Positions 1-18,070 of a DNA stretch of 32,328 bases are shown in pieces. Origin of the DNA: Chromera velia (Eukaryota; Sar; Chromeraceae); assembly GCA_018398765.1 (NCBI GenBank), contig JAHBMJ010004535.1:43015-75342 (forward strand). The letters are read 5' to 3'. The notes under the pieces are model-generated. The model saw only the letters and a program-made list of their open reading frames with translations. It was not told the origin of the DNA and made no database searches. The position numbers and the translations under genes were made by a program. Numbering within the stretch: the stretch's first letter is position 1; every line of letters begins with the position of its first letter.

Positions 1-765
1 GGGGGGGGGGGGGTCTTATGGGATTCTTATTAGTATGTTTGGTTCGCTATCGGGCGCTGTCGGGTGAGAGCTAGTTTCAATCTAAACAGTATAAGCATGT
101 ACAACAGTCACAAACCTACAATTACGACCCCCCCCCTTCGCCCCCCTTTCCTTTCCGTTTTCGATTTCTCCCTCACCTGCCCTGGTCCGCACTTGGGGAA
201 TGGTCGAGTTTTATTGACTTGAGAATAGAGATTCCAGCACTCAGAAGCTGGTTGCCCTCCCAGCGCCAAAGAGCTGCTTGAATTGCAGTTCTACGACTGT
301 CATACGACTGCCGGCTTAAAGTTTGAGATCAAGCTAGAAAAAAGACTTGCTGTCACCCACGACAACGTTACCGTCGTCCCCTTGACACTGACTTGTCTTG
401 CCTGCAGGAAAGAGTAGGTCTACATCCTATGAAAGACCCGAGACGACCTAGCGTTGAGAAGGTCGGAGGCACACTGGTACCTCCATGCACTGCTTTATGC
501 ATATCCAAAAGTGTTTTGCCCAGGAGTGGGTGCCTTTAGCGAAGAAGGATTCCCACAGTAATGGGCAGGGTTGGAGCTTTCGAGTGGACCGCCATCACAC
601 TGTCAATATGACAGAAGAATGAGGGCCTACCTGATTCTTCCAACCAGATTCCTTCCTTTCTTACACTATCAGACTATCTACTGTGCATAAATGTTACCTG
701 AGTAGGCGATTGATGGAGAATGATGGAGGAGGGAAGGGAAAAAGGAAGAAAAGAAAGAAGGGAGA
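1..765. other. gene-free sequence starting with a poly-G run
   Basis: The window opens with 13 G residues, followed by further C-rich runs near 128-150. No ORF of note and no splice-bounded coding block is visible. The last 50 bases (about 715-765) are strongly purine-rich and run up to the 5-base target duplication GGAGA (761-765) of the retroelement that begins at 766. The poly-G run may be a sequencing or assembly edge. Confidence 0.5.
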
Positions 766-1025
766 TGTAGTGTATGTATACGTTATGGTGTAAGCATCAG
801 TAAGCGCCCCACCTTACTGCATCGACTGTGATTGAGCCGGCCTGCATGTGCATCTTTCTGGGGCCATGATTGAAGTGAGCACGCGTGGTATTGCATGGCG
901 TTTAGTCACATGAATCAGCAGTCACGTTTCTGTTGTATCGGCACATAAGATTAGTCTGATAGTAAGACACTGAAAAGAGGAACAACAATTGTCGTTCCGA
1001 CTGCCTAGACCATGTTCACATAATA
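766..1025 (+). repeat. left LTR of element A
   Basis: This matches 2837-3060 plus the segment 3551-3602. Shared blocks include CTTACTGCATCGACTGTG (about 812-829 and 2884-2901) and GACACTGAAAAGAGGAACAA. Almost every mismatch I see is a transition. It begins TG and ends ATA where the right copy ends ACA. Confidence 0.7.
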
Positions 1026-1041
1026 GGTGCTAGCAGAGTCT
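1024..1041 (+). other. possible primer-binding site of element A
   Basis: The bases directly after the left LTR (AGGTGCTAGCAGAGTC) resemble the initiator-tRNA-Met type primer sites seen after the left LTRs of the other elements here, but with several mismatches. The position fits; the sequence match alone is weak. Confidence 0.35.
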
Positions 1042-1407
1042 TTGTTCTGATGAAGGGGATAAGAGAGGCGTCGTTTATTGATTGAGCCCACGTTCAGTCG
1101 AGTGAACCCATGATGTATGGTTGTTGGAGCATCAGCATGCAGTCTTGTTGTATAGTTGTTCATGACCAATCAGGAGCCACAAATCAGTACAGAGCCCTGT
1201 GATACAGGCAGTAAAACTGAATAGAGAGAGATGAGAACATTCTTCGATAGAGCTGAAGAAGTATTTGCGCTTGGGGGAAAGATAGAGTGTCTCCATCATT
1301 AAGTATTCGAAAAGAGTTGTGCAGACTTCGAGGCAGTGATCGTAGAGGTATGCCGACTTGCACGTACCTTTCATCATAACAGGCCCACCGAGCAGAGAGA
1401 GATCGCT

Positions 1408-1884
1408 ATGCAGGTAGAGTCGGCAACTTCACCTGCAGGGAATAAGAAGAAGAAATGCAGGCGAGCTCGTCATCTCTCTCACCGGGCGTGGTCTGACATC
1501 GAATTCGAAAAGAACCATCAGGCAGTGATGAAGCAGCAGAAGCACGCAAAAGCTTCGAGGCAGGGAGCATCAACGAGTGGAGCTGTCCTTACAGCTTCGC
1601 TATTGAGGAAAGAAAGTTGTGTCGCCCAGAGAATTGTGCAAGAGGAAGCTGCACAGGGAGACACGAAAGATATGGAGAGCCCATGTGAGATCCCTACTCC
1701 CCACACCCAGCAGATTGCCGTAAAGAGCAGTACACCTCCCAGTAGTCCAAGCAGAAAGCAAGAGCTGATGACAGAAGAAGAGATAGAGGAGGTAGAGATG
1801 GTATTTCAAGAGAGAATATCGCTCTTTCAGGTTGAGAGGACGAAGCAATCAGTAGTAGTCAACGTGTCTGCACTCTTCATGTAG
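1408..1884 (+). CDS. hypothetical basic ORF inside element A
   Basis: This is an open frame of about 158 codons from ATG 1408, extendable upstream to 1336. It has a Lys/Arg-rich N-terminal part (NKKKKCRRARH), a Ser/Pro-rich middle and an acidic helix (EEEIEEVEMVF) near the end. I recognise no domain, zinc knuckle or catalytic motif. It lies in the gag position between the LTRs, so it may be a remnant or replacement of gag, but an ORF of this length can arise by chance. A second short ORF (1932-2270) follows in another frame and has nothing recognisable. Confidence 0.25.
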   Translation: MQVESATSPAGNKKKKCRRARHLSHRAWSDIEFEKNHQAVMKQQKHAKASRQGASTSGAVLTASLLRKESCVAQRIVQEEAAQGDTKDMESPCEIPTPHTQQIAVKSSTPPSSPSRKQELMTEEEIEEVEMVFQERISLFQVERTKQSVVVNVSALFM

Positions 1885-2836
1885 TCAGAGAGAGCCCAAG
1901 CAGATGAAGAATTGAACGAGTTGACCAAGACGTGACACAAGAAGTGGCGCCTTGCTTTTGCAGATGTGGTGGGAAGAAAAACAAGTGTGTCGGAAGAGGA
2001 GAGAGTGTCATTGATGGGACCAGCAGAGCGGAAGGTATACAAGAAGGAGTGCCACCGTCAGCCCTATCTGATAGGAGACGAGATGCTTTCTCAATAGCGG
2101 TAGAATCGTCCAGGCCGATCTCCACAAGCCAAACCATGAAAGCCTGGAGCGCTCAGAGAAGCAGGGGGCTCTGGATGTCGACTTACAACGAAAAGGGAAG
2201 GAGCGAGACAGTGGTGCTCATGGAGATGCACAGTTTGTCTGTAAAATTTAATGTGATTGTTTGCAGATAAGAGACGGGACCAGAGGCCCAACAAGATAGT
2301 AGAACGAGCTCGCAGTGTTCTTGTACAGCGGCATTCAAAGTGTGAACGATTAGTTATACCAGTCGTTCATGTTGAAAGTGTGACGAGCATGCACAGATAC
2401 ATTGCTACCAGGAAGAAGAGAGAGGGAGGCTACAGGGTTGGAATGTCTAACCTTATAGAGACTGGCATAGTTGCCACCAGAAGTCATGCACAATGCCATG
2501 CACCAGGCAAATAAGCACGTGCAGGTCAAGTATGACCACAACTCCGCTCATAGCCAGCCACTGTGACAGCTTTCATATTAATTGTGCCAAACGAGGTGTG
2601 TGCGTGTGAATAACATAATTGTAGAAAGATTTTCACCTTCATGCACAGATGGATGACTTTTTGTTTCTTTGATGCGAGGATCAATGTGCATTCATTCTTG
2701 TCCGTTCTCTTTGGTGCGAGTTCATTTATGTATGAGTAAGTTTCAGAAGAAGCATGAACAAAGTGTGCTCGAGGGTGAATGAAAGCCGTTAACAGAATAA
2801 AACGATCGGGGATGATCGTTCTGGAGGGGAGGCATG

Positions 2837-3602
2837 TGTAGCGTGTGTGTAGCGTGTGGTATGAGCGTGAGCGAACGCCCCGCCTTACTGCATCGACTGT
2901 GATTGAGCCAGCCTGCATATGCGTCTTTCCGGGGCCGTGATTGAAGTGAGCACGCACGGTGTTACATGGCATTTAGCCACACAAATCAGCAGTCATGTTG
3001 CTGTTGCATCAGCACGTAAGATCAGTCTGATAGCAAGACACTGAAAAGAGGAACAACAACATGTGGAGTCCTACCCTATGGTGCCGCCTTCTGGACCCTC
3101 GCATGCGCTATATCTGAATGAGCCCACGTGCCGACGCCATGCTCCGCCGCCGCATATATATGCAATCGACTTGTATGCATATACGTATCGCGCACGTCGA
3201 TCAAAGTTGTCGAAGTCGAGTCTGCATGACCTTCGTATTTAAGCAACATGTCACTTGAGCAACGGATAACATCATCTGAGTCTGATGTCTGTTCGTTACA
3301 GATCAAGAGAGCTTCTAAGAGTCTGAGAGAGAGGAATGAGTAGAAACTATGCATGATAGAATGAACGCAGCTGATTAGAATACTAGATCGCGCTAGAACT
3401 TAAACTGATGTAGAGCCAAATCTGCTGTAAACTGTTGTCTAACTGAGTGTTGCTCACGTTCCTTCTCTAAAATTTCCCTAAGGTTCTTGTCCTCACTTTA
3501 CCTTCTGTCTGGACGCCATAAGGTGGCCGGATAGGGGGGACAAAGCAAACGGTCGTTCCGACTGACAAACTCTTATACTGCCTAGACCACGTTTATATAA
3601 CA
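2837..3602 (+). repeat. right LTR of element A, split by an insertion
   Basis: The right LTR resumes at about 3551 (GGTCGTTCCGACTG) after foreign sequence from about 3061 to 3550. It also carries a 16-base extra segment next to the repeated word ACTG (about 3564-3580) absent from the left LTR. It ends ATAACA at 3602, followed by the GGAGA target duplication. Confidence 0.65.
3061..3547. mobile_element. insertion inside the right LTR of element A (possible solo LTR)
   Basis: About 487 bp interrupt the right LTR of element A exactly where the left LTR is continuous. The insert begins (A)TGTGGAGTCC and ends ACAAAGCA, so it can be read as TG...CA like a solo LTR. The flanks share only AAC (3058-3060 and 3548-3550), too short to be a firm target duplication. 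No coding capacity is seen. Confidence 0.45.
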
Positions 3603-3607
3603 GGAGA

Positions 3608-4004
3608 AATAAAGGGAGGGAGGAAAATCGGCCCAGTCATGTGTGCACTCCCTATTTGCAAGTAGTGATAGAGCTGAAACACTGTCGGGATTCACTTACT
3701 AACTTATAAGCTATTATATTAAATAAGGATTAAATAAAAAATTATGATAGATCAGTTCTAAAGCAAAGCTAGGCCTACTAACTTACAAGTAACGCTATTA
3801 TCAAGCTCTCAAAATTAGACCGAATTAGACTTATGCTACCTAAAGCTGCACCTTACTAAAGCTTAAATATCTTTTACCTTGTTAAATCTTTACTAAATAA
3901 TAGTTCTAACGGTGGTGGATAGAAAGCTCATCGCCCTCTGCAAGAGGGAAAGAGGACATCTTAAAGTGGGTCGTGAAAGTATATGAAAGTCTGATCATTC
4001 ATTC
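3608..4004. other. spacer between elements A and B, no gene seen
   Basis: AT-rich sequence with no exon-like or ORF signal. Confidence 0.5.
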
Positions 4005-4009
4005 CCTCC

Positions 4010-4470
4010 TGTTACGTACCACCAAGGCGTCCCACTGTGTGGATGCACGGGGGTACCGGCATATCTCAACTGGCGGCCTGAGTTCACGCAATACTATGTA
4101 TAGACTCAGGGGCCATGGCTGGATCAACCGTGATGGGCGAAATACTTATTTCTGTCTGCTTTGACCAAATTGCTTCCAACTGGTTAAACGTTCTCTTCTA
4201 GCTCTTCTCTGATCTGACAGTCTATGGACTGGAAGCCGGCCGAAGTACTTTTATATATCGATCAAACCACGTGAATCTGTACTCAGGTCTGGTGCATGCC
4301 TTCCTAGCATGGCTAAGCCTAATTCCTTCATTCCATTCGTTCATTTCCTAGTCATTTCTATCTCCTCTCTGTCTTTATATCCAAATGGCTAGCCACTGCC
4401 TTATCTCTCCCTCTATATTCTGGCATTAGCCCTCCGTTGAGGAGCTGTCAGCATGGAGTGGTACACAACA
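4010..4470 (+). repeat. left LTR of element B
   Basis: A 461-bp copy. Long identical blocks are shared with 5280-5756, for example TTTGACCAAATTGCTTCCAA and GACTGGAAGCCGGCCGAAGT. By my hand alignment the two copies differ at about 40 transitions and only one or two transversions, plus small indels. Confidence 0.8.
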
Positions 4471-4486
4471 TGGTAGCAAGAGCTGG
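4471..4486 (+). other. primer-binding site of element B
   Basis: TGGTAGCAAGAGCTGG starts at the first base after the left LTR. It begins with the expected TGG (complement of the tRNA CCA end) and resembles initiator-tRNA-Met primer sites (TGGTAGCAGAG or TGGTATCAGAG types), with one extra A. Confidence 0.55.
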
Positions 4487-5246
4487 CGCTTTTCCAGGGC
4501 GCCTCTTTTTTTCTTTTCGTTGATGGAGCCCCTTCCACTTTCATTAAATTAAATTTTCTTCACTCTTTGCTCGATCCTGGGTAGCCTGGCTTGTACCGCG
4601 TTCTGGTGCCACTGGGTGTTTCTTCTCATGTAAATTAAATCCCCACTATAGCTCCTGTGGTACCGTTTTGTGGTCGCTTTTTGTAGCGGCTTTGCTTTGT
4701 TGCCTGAGTTCGCTTTTCCATCGTCAACCACATCGGTCTCCTCTTCACCTCTCTTCGCCGTCTTGCTTTGGGAACCGTTACCACCACGTCTTTATCCTGG
4801 CTGTCATCCTTGACGTGCCTTCCTCATGCGCTTCCGCGACTACGTTTACGCTCCTGTGTGTCCTTTCCTGGCAGAAACTGATTCTTTCTCGTCTCTTTGT
4901 ATGGGGGCGGCGTAACGGTGAGCTGCTTTGCAGCTCTATCTGCCTAGGTGGCTTGAAGTTGGTGTCCCGCGCCCTGTTATGCAATCGTTGCCTGTTTAGG
5001 GGGTGGAGGGGGCGTCCCAGACTCTTGCATCATCACTCATCAGTGAACTTGCCTCGTGGCCGTGCATTGTCTACCTATGTCTTTCGCCTAGCTTCCTTCG
5101 ATCTGCTTGGCAATGCTCACGCACTACATCGCTCACATACCTCCACAGCCCTTTACGACCCTCAACGCCTTGCTCAGGTTCTTTGCGCAGCGGTTCCTTT
5201 CCCCCTGCACCCTAAATTCTCCGTCGCTTATTCACCATTCGGGTCA

Positions 5247-5279
5247 TGAAAAGAAAAGAAGAGAACAAAAAGGGATTCG
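5247..5279 (+). other. polypurine tract of element B
   Basis: A strongly purine-rich run (GAAAAGAAAAGAAGAGAACA and following AAAAGGGA) lies immediately before the right LTR, where second-strand priming occurs in LTR retrotransposons. Confidence 0.5.
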
Positions 5280-5756
5280 TGTTGCGTGCCGCCAAGGTGT
5301 CCTACTGTGTGGATGCACGGGGGTACCGGCATGTCTCGAGTGGCGGTCTGAGTTCGCGCATTGATGCGCAATGCCATGCATAGACCGGGAGCCATGGCTG
5401 GATCAATCGCAATGAGCGAAATACTTATTTCTGCCTGCTTTGACCAAATTGCTTCCAACTGGTTGAATGTTCTCTTCTAGTTCTTCTCTGATCTGACAGT
5501 CCATGGACTGGAAGCCGGCCGAAGTACTTTTGTATATCGATCAAACCATGTGAATCTGTACTCAGGTCTAGTGTGTGCCTTCCTAGCATGGCTAAGCCTA
5601 ATTCCTTCATTCCGTTCGTTCATTTCCTAGTCATTTCCATCTCCTCTCTGTCTCTATATTCAAATGGCTAGCTACTGCCTTGTCTCTCCCTGAGAGCTCT
5701 ATGTTCTGGCATTAGCCCTCCGTTGAGGAGCTGTCAGTATAGAGTGGTACATAATA
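5280..5756 (+). repeat. right LTR of element B
   Basis: A 477-bp copy of 4010-4470, with insertions of about 10 and 7 bases relative to the left copy near 5357-5367 and 5692-5699. Confidence 0.8.
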
Positions 5757-6972
5757 TCTCTCCATCAGTCCAACGGATCCCGCCCTCTCCTGTTCGCTCA
5801 ATTCTCTCCATGTGTACAAGAAACTTCTTTGAAGTGTTCAGAGGGAAAGGTTTAATTGTTGTACAGCATCCACTTGCTGTATGTTTTTTTATAAACTGAA
5901 CACACAATCGCTAGCATAATCGCCTCCCCCTCCTAAGTTGATCTCCTGAGACATATCAATCTGATGCTTAGGTATGTACTGACTGGATAGGGATCGACTG
6001 GACAATCAAGACTGCGTGGATACAACTCTGTGTATAGTCTGGAAGAAAGCATGGCATTGTATGCTCAAAGCATGCTTACGGCTAGCTTAATACATGATAT
6101 GGCCTGGTCGGACTTGGCATTGAGCGTAAGCCTAGGCGCTTGCATACTACCAAACCCGGTCCGACTTACAAGTAATGATGCATCAGCGCACCATCAATCC
6201 TAGCTTCCTAACTTATACAAGTAGCTCCATCATATAATCAGATGATCACAACCACCTCGTCAAGCAAAAGCTCCTAATAAGGGCATCATGTTTGACCGTA
6301 GTGACCGGGCCGATGGGAGGAAAGGAAAAAAGCACTCAAACAAATGCCTATGCAGATACTGAAGGAAGGAAGAAGGCTAGGAAAGAAGGGATCGAAGGAA
6401 ACATACAAGCAAAACACATACCGACAGGCCTAGCCAGCAGGTAGGAGGAATTAATAGATAAAGAGAAAGAAAGAAAGAAGTCACCAGAGAATTGAGAAGA
6501 AGGCAGAAAAAGTGGTTGAAATGCACTGATGAAGCTAGATTCATTCTTTCTTCCACTTTCCACCCCCTTCCCTGGTTTCTTGATATTTCTGGGTGGAGTT
6601 TCCTTCTCGCTTCTTTAATTAATTCCATTTACTTCTTTGTATTTCCCAGGAATTTTCCCTTAATTCGCCTTTACATTGAAAGAAAGAAGGGAGAGAGGAT
6701 CGAAAGATCGAAGGAAAGACGCTTTCTAGTCAACTTTCTACTGTTCCAATCAATCAATCTAGCCGACCATTCCTGCAAAAAGAGTAAAGGGAGCGACAAA
6801 CAAAAGACTAGCAGTCGGTTCTAAAGTTGGTCTTTTCACCTTCTACCCTTTCCCATAGTGCATATCACTATCTCTTCTTCTTCTTCTCCCTCTCTCGGCT
6901 TTTTTTTTCCGTTCTGCCTTCTCTCCTTATAGTTTTGTACACTCCTTATGTGAGTGTTCAAAAAAATTGAGG

Positions 6973-6995
6973 CTAGTGTATACACTATACACTAG
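6973..6995. repeat. perfect 10-bp-stem hairpin in an AGTGTA cluster
   Basis: CTAGTGTATA, loop CAC, TATACACTAG. Related AGTGTA words recur at about 7012, 7018, 7127 and 7147. No function can be assigned. Confidence 0.6.
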
Positions 6996-7687
6996 TATAA
7001 AGGTTAGTGTACAAGTCAGTGTACTCAAGTATACATAAGGATTGAGTGTTTTATAGTGAATGGTTTCTCAAACAATAATAATATTAAGCTAAAATGCCTC
7101 ATAGTCATTACATGCATTTTTGCTTCAGTGTATGGATGTGTAGGCTAGTGTAGGCCAGTATGAAAGAGTATAAATTTTTGAATGGAGTGTTCATGCATTA
7201 TACTTCAATACAAACGCTCATCGTGCACCTTGTTCCTTTTGTTTTTCTTCAAACATTGACACCAATCGCTCCCGTTCCTCTTCAGGCAAAAAAAAAGAAC
7301 GTCCTGCCCTTTTTATCCTATGGATAAAAAAGAAAACTTGCTGTGTCACTCGCGAGTCGCGAACCATGACGAGTTAGAAATTTATATTTTATAAACATCT
7401 CACCATTAACCTGAACAATGAACGAAAAACGCTACTTTTACTGTATATACAACAGTTATTATTGAATGTATACCCCTTAACTTTTCATATAGCAACTAAT
7501 AACAACTATTAAAGAGTGTCAGTTTAGAGTGATATGAAAGTATGATTGACATTGATTGTCTGAGATAAAAAATTATAAAAATATACAAAAGTATGTTCAA
7601 GATTGATGTAACAGAGACGAACATACGTCATGCATAAGCGATCTTTATTTGAAATCCATGTTAAAATCCATGCCGGTACAAACTGAG

Positions 7688-7691
<4 letters not shown>

Positions 7692-7727
<36 letters not shown>
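7692..7727. repeat. (TA)n microsatellite
   Basis: An uninterrupted run of about 18 TA dinucleotides. Confidence 0.9.
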
Positions 7728-7731
<4 letters not shown>

Positions 7732-8204
7732 ATAGCGATGGCGTATAACGATCATAGCTAGGATCATAATGATGACGTATTTATGTACGCAAGTCATATA
7801 CTTGTTTATGAAGCATATAAACAACTTAAATAATTATGACGCTAACCCAAATGCTGACAAAAATGCTGATAAGTAAAATGATATTGAAGTTTACATTAAA
7901 AGTCTGATATTAATTATTTGGATCTATATATTTATTTTTATATTTAAAAATGGTATTTAAAATACCAGTGATGGTCTCTGTTTTTCTTTTAGATGGTCTT
8001 ACTATGTACTTAGTAGTACTGTTACAGACAACTTTTGAATTAAATGAGCTAAACAAGTTCAGAACAACTTTAAAATCAACCAGCAAATAAATAATATAAC
8101 AAAACCCTCAATCATCCAAAAAATAAATGAATGTGCTGTTTGATAGAGGGCGGCTTTCTATACGCTTATGTAGTAGTATTGATTGTGGCGTCAAGTCACT
8201 GGCC

Positions 8205-16248
<8,044 letters not shown>

Positions 16249-16619
16249 TGTTTCCGAGACTCTGTACATGTACAGGTGAGCAACAGTTGTTTGTGTACTA
16301 TTGCATGAACCACGACCACCAAAAGATTTCCTCTTTGGACCTGCAGTCCTGGCAACTTGCAGGAATCCGCTGTTTTTTCTGCTGACGCTGGACCTTTTCC
16401 GAGGCTTCTCGAGCGGATATGGTGGACAGATCACATCGATATAGAATTCTCTTTTGTATATGCATTTTTGACCCGGTCGGGCCTTGGCCACGGCTTTGCG
16501 CCTTGGCCTAGGCTTAGCGCTACTAACTATTGTTACTGTTCCTGCGACTGCGCGCTGTCTCGCGCTTCGCGCGCGCCACACTGGCATGCTGTCTAAACCT
16601 TCAGAATGACTGCCTGCGC

Positions 16620-16653
16620 TGACCCCAAGCAGCCCGTCAGGCCGCTTGGGGTC
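16620..16653. repeat. hairpin with a 10-bp perfect stem
   Basis: GACCCCAAGC and GCTTGGGGTC flank a 13-base loop. A T-rich stretch does not follow directly, so I do not call it a terminator. Confidence 0.6.
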
Positions 16654-17368
16654 TTATGTATGACCTTCCCCAGGCAGTTAGGGGGTCTTTCTGCATTCTC
16701 TCTATAGTGTGAAAAACGTTGAAAAAAGTTTAAAAATGCCTTTATTCTAGGATTTAGTATCTGAACGCAACTTTAAAGATTCATTTACAATGCTTCAAAT
16801 TGAATAAATAAATCAAAATTTTTATATAATTCTAGATATTATTTTATAAAAAAGAATTAAATCAAATTTTCTAAATAATTTTCCAGAGTAAATTTCCACT
16901 CTGCGATAAGTTTATAAACAATGCAAAGTTGCATATGTCACTTTTTGTATACTTGGATTGGCACCTCCCAGACAAGCTCGAAATCTTTTGCCTCATGATC
17001 ATAGTGGTGAGGGACACAGGCCTCATCATGATGTGCATCTCCAGTAACAAGAGTGAGAAGAGACAAAAGTTGAAAACAACCGTCAACTTAATGTGTATCC
17101 ACTGGTATCTATCGCTGATCGCGACTGCCGAACAAAAAGTTGTTGCCGGTCTGTATGACCCGGTCAGACCTTTGATGCGCCGCATGCATGTATAGATCAC
17201 GAGGTCAGGTCGGCGCGTCCCTCGCATGAACCCGGTTGGGCACGTGCACCGTGGTTCGTGATAACAAGGTCGGTGCCTTCGGTACTGACCTTCACCCCAA
17301 GCAACTCTCAACAACGAAGCCCCAGGCGGCTCTATATAAACTTAGGCAAAACCACCTGGGGTCGCCCC

Positions 17369-17415
17369 AGGCGGCCCTGGCAGGCCGCCTGCGGCGTGCC
17401 TGGGGTACCCCAGGC
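17369..17415. repeat. clustered GC-rich palindromes
   Basis: AGGCGGCC/GGCCGCCT form an 8-bp stem with a 6-base loop (17369-17390). Directly after comes the perfect 18-base palindrome GCCTGGGGTACCCCAGGC (17398-17415). Confidence 0.75.
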
Positions 17416-17616
17416 ACCCCAAGCAGGTTTAGACAGCATGCACGCTGGCTTTCACGCCTGATTTTTCGCGAAGCGCGCCTACACAAGTCGCGCGTCGTAA
17501 GTATAGTGGCCGACCGGGGATTTTGAGTAAGATAAAGTTACTGTTAGATCCGCCTCTCATATTAATATATTAATATATGAGGACGCAGCATGCATGAAAA
17601 AACCTTCAATCACTGT

Positions 17617-17676
17617 TGACCCGGTCGGGCCTTATTGGGCCTTAGCCACGGCTTTGCACCTTGGCCTAGGCTTAGT
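17617..17676 (+). repeat. second copy of the left end of the 16469 element
   Basis: TGACCCGGTCGGGCCTT, then CCACGGCTTTGC and CCTTGGCCTAGGCTTAG, match 16469-16520 with a small insertion. It marks another member or fragment of the same repeat family. An AT-rich near-palindrome lies upstream at 17553-17582. Confidence 0.65.
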
Positions 17677-17914
17677 GTGACGTGAATGCTCGTAGCCGCG
17701 CCGCCTCTAAGCGTTGGCGTAGGCTGGTAAGTGGTATTAAGAGAACGTATGAGCCTACCTTATGGGACCGAACGGAAACGCACGCGCCCGTAGCCACTCT
17801 AATCGATACAGCTTCAGGACGGCTTTTGTTCATGGCATTCAGATTGACTATCAGAAGAACCGGACTTTGAAGTAGGACTTCTAGGAAACGCTTCTAGGAA
17901 CAGACCTTCTAATC

Positions 17915-17930
17915 TGTTATCTGAGCCTCG
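17915..17930 (+). other. possible primer-binding site of decayed retroelement D
   Basis: TGTTATCTGAGCCTCG is close to the initiator-tRNA-Met type primer site and shares GAGCCTCGT with the chromovirus site at 21523. It lies about 140 bases before the gag remnant, as expected for a retroelement leader. No left LTR could be delimited. Confidence 0.35.
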
Positions 17931-18070
17931 TGCTAGCTATGGTTTCGTTTTATATGCTAGCAAGGCCTCGTTCAGCAAGGGCTGAGAAGCTTCTGAGTGG
18001 AGTCAGAAGCGTAGATTGAAGTGTTTCAACATGTTCAACTTGACAGACTGAGGTTGAGAGATTGTGAAAG

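Larger units (their letters stand above)
766..3602 (+). mobile_element. small LTR retroelement A (no recognisable pol)
   Basis: Two similar direct repeats (766-1025 and 2837-3602, the second interrupted) flank about 1.8 kb. The outer ends are bordered by an identical 5-base duplication GGAGA (761-765 and 3603-3607), the usual target-site duplication of LTR integration. The left repeat starts TGTAG and the right repeat ends AACA. A purine tract (about 2822-2834) precedes the right repeat. No reverse transcriptase, protease or integrase motif is visible, so if mobile it would have depended on enzymes from another element, perhaps like the chromovirus at 21214. Orientation is taken from the purine tract and the primer-site-like bases after the left repeat. 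Confidence 0.7.
4010..5756 (+). mobile_element. small LTR retroelement B (non-autonomous)
   Basis: Two long direct repeats (4010-4470 and 5280-5756) enclose only about 810 bp. Both start TGTT and end ACAACA or its transition variant ATAATA. The sequence after the left repeat is a good primer-binding site and a purine tract lies just before the right repeat, which sets the orientation. The flanking pentamers (CCTCC at 4005-4009, TCTCT at 5757-5761) differ by two transitions and may be a decayed target duplication. The interior holds only an unconvincing 193-codon frame (4668-5249). Size and lack of genes fit a TRIM or LARD-like non-autonomous element. Confidence 0.75.
5757..8204. other. AT-rich intergenic region without a convincing gene
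   Basis: The longest frames (for example 6492-6824) show no domain or codon pattern I trust. From 6950 to 8130 the sequence is very AT-rich. It holds a cluster of AGTGTA motifs, a hairpin at 6973-6995 and a TA repeat at 7692-7727. Since the large minus-strand gene ends at 8205, its 3' UTR and poly-A signal should lie in the AT-rich part just below 8205. Confidence 0.5.
16469..17519. mobile_element. GC-rich inverted-repeat element (DNA-transposon-like)
   Basis: The ends carry related inverted sequences. The left has ACCCGGTCGGGCC (about 16471), CGCGCTTCGCG and GGCATGCTGTCTAAACC (about 16581-16597). The right has the reverse complements GGTTTAGACAGCATGC (17426-17441), CGCGAAGCGCGC (about 17467-17478) and GGCCGACCGGGG (ending 17519). 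ATTTT flanks both sides (16464-16468 and 17520-17524), a possible target duplication but AT-rich enough to be chance. The interior shows strong hairpins and no transposase, so it would be non-autonomous. Its left edge overlaps the open frame upstream of exon 1 of the large gene. Confidence 0.45.

Noticed and set aside
1-13. Poly-G run considered as a telomere end
   Set aside because: A single homopolymer with no repeated telomeric unit; more likely an assembly or sequencing edge.
4668-5249. 193-codon ORF inside element B
   Set aside because: Cys/Leu/Ser-rich without motifs, and it ends just at the purine tract; likely a chance frame in a non-coding element.
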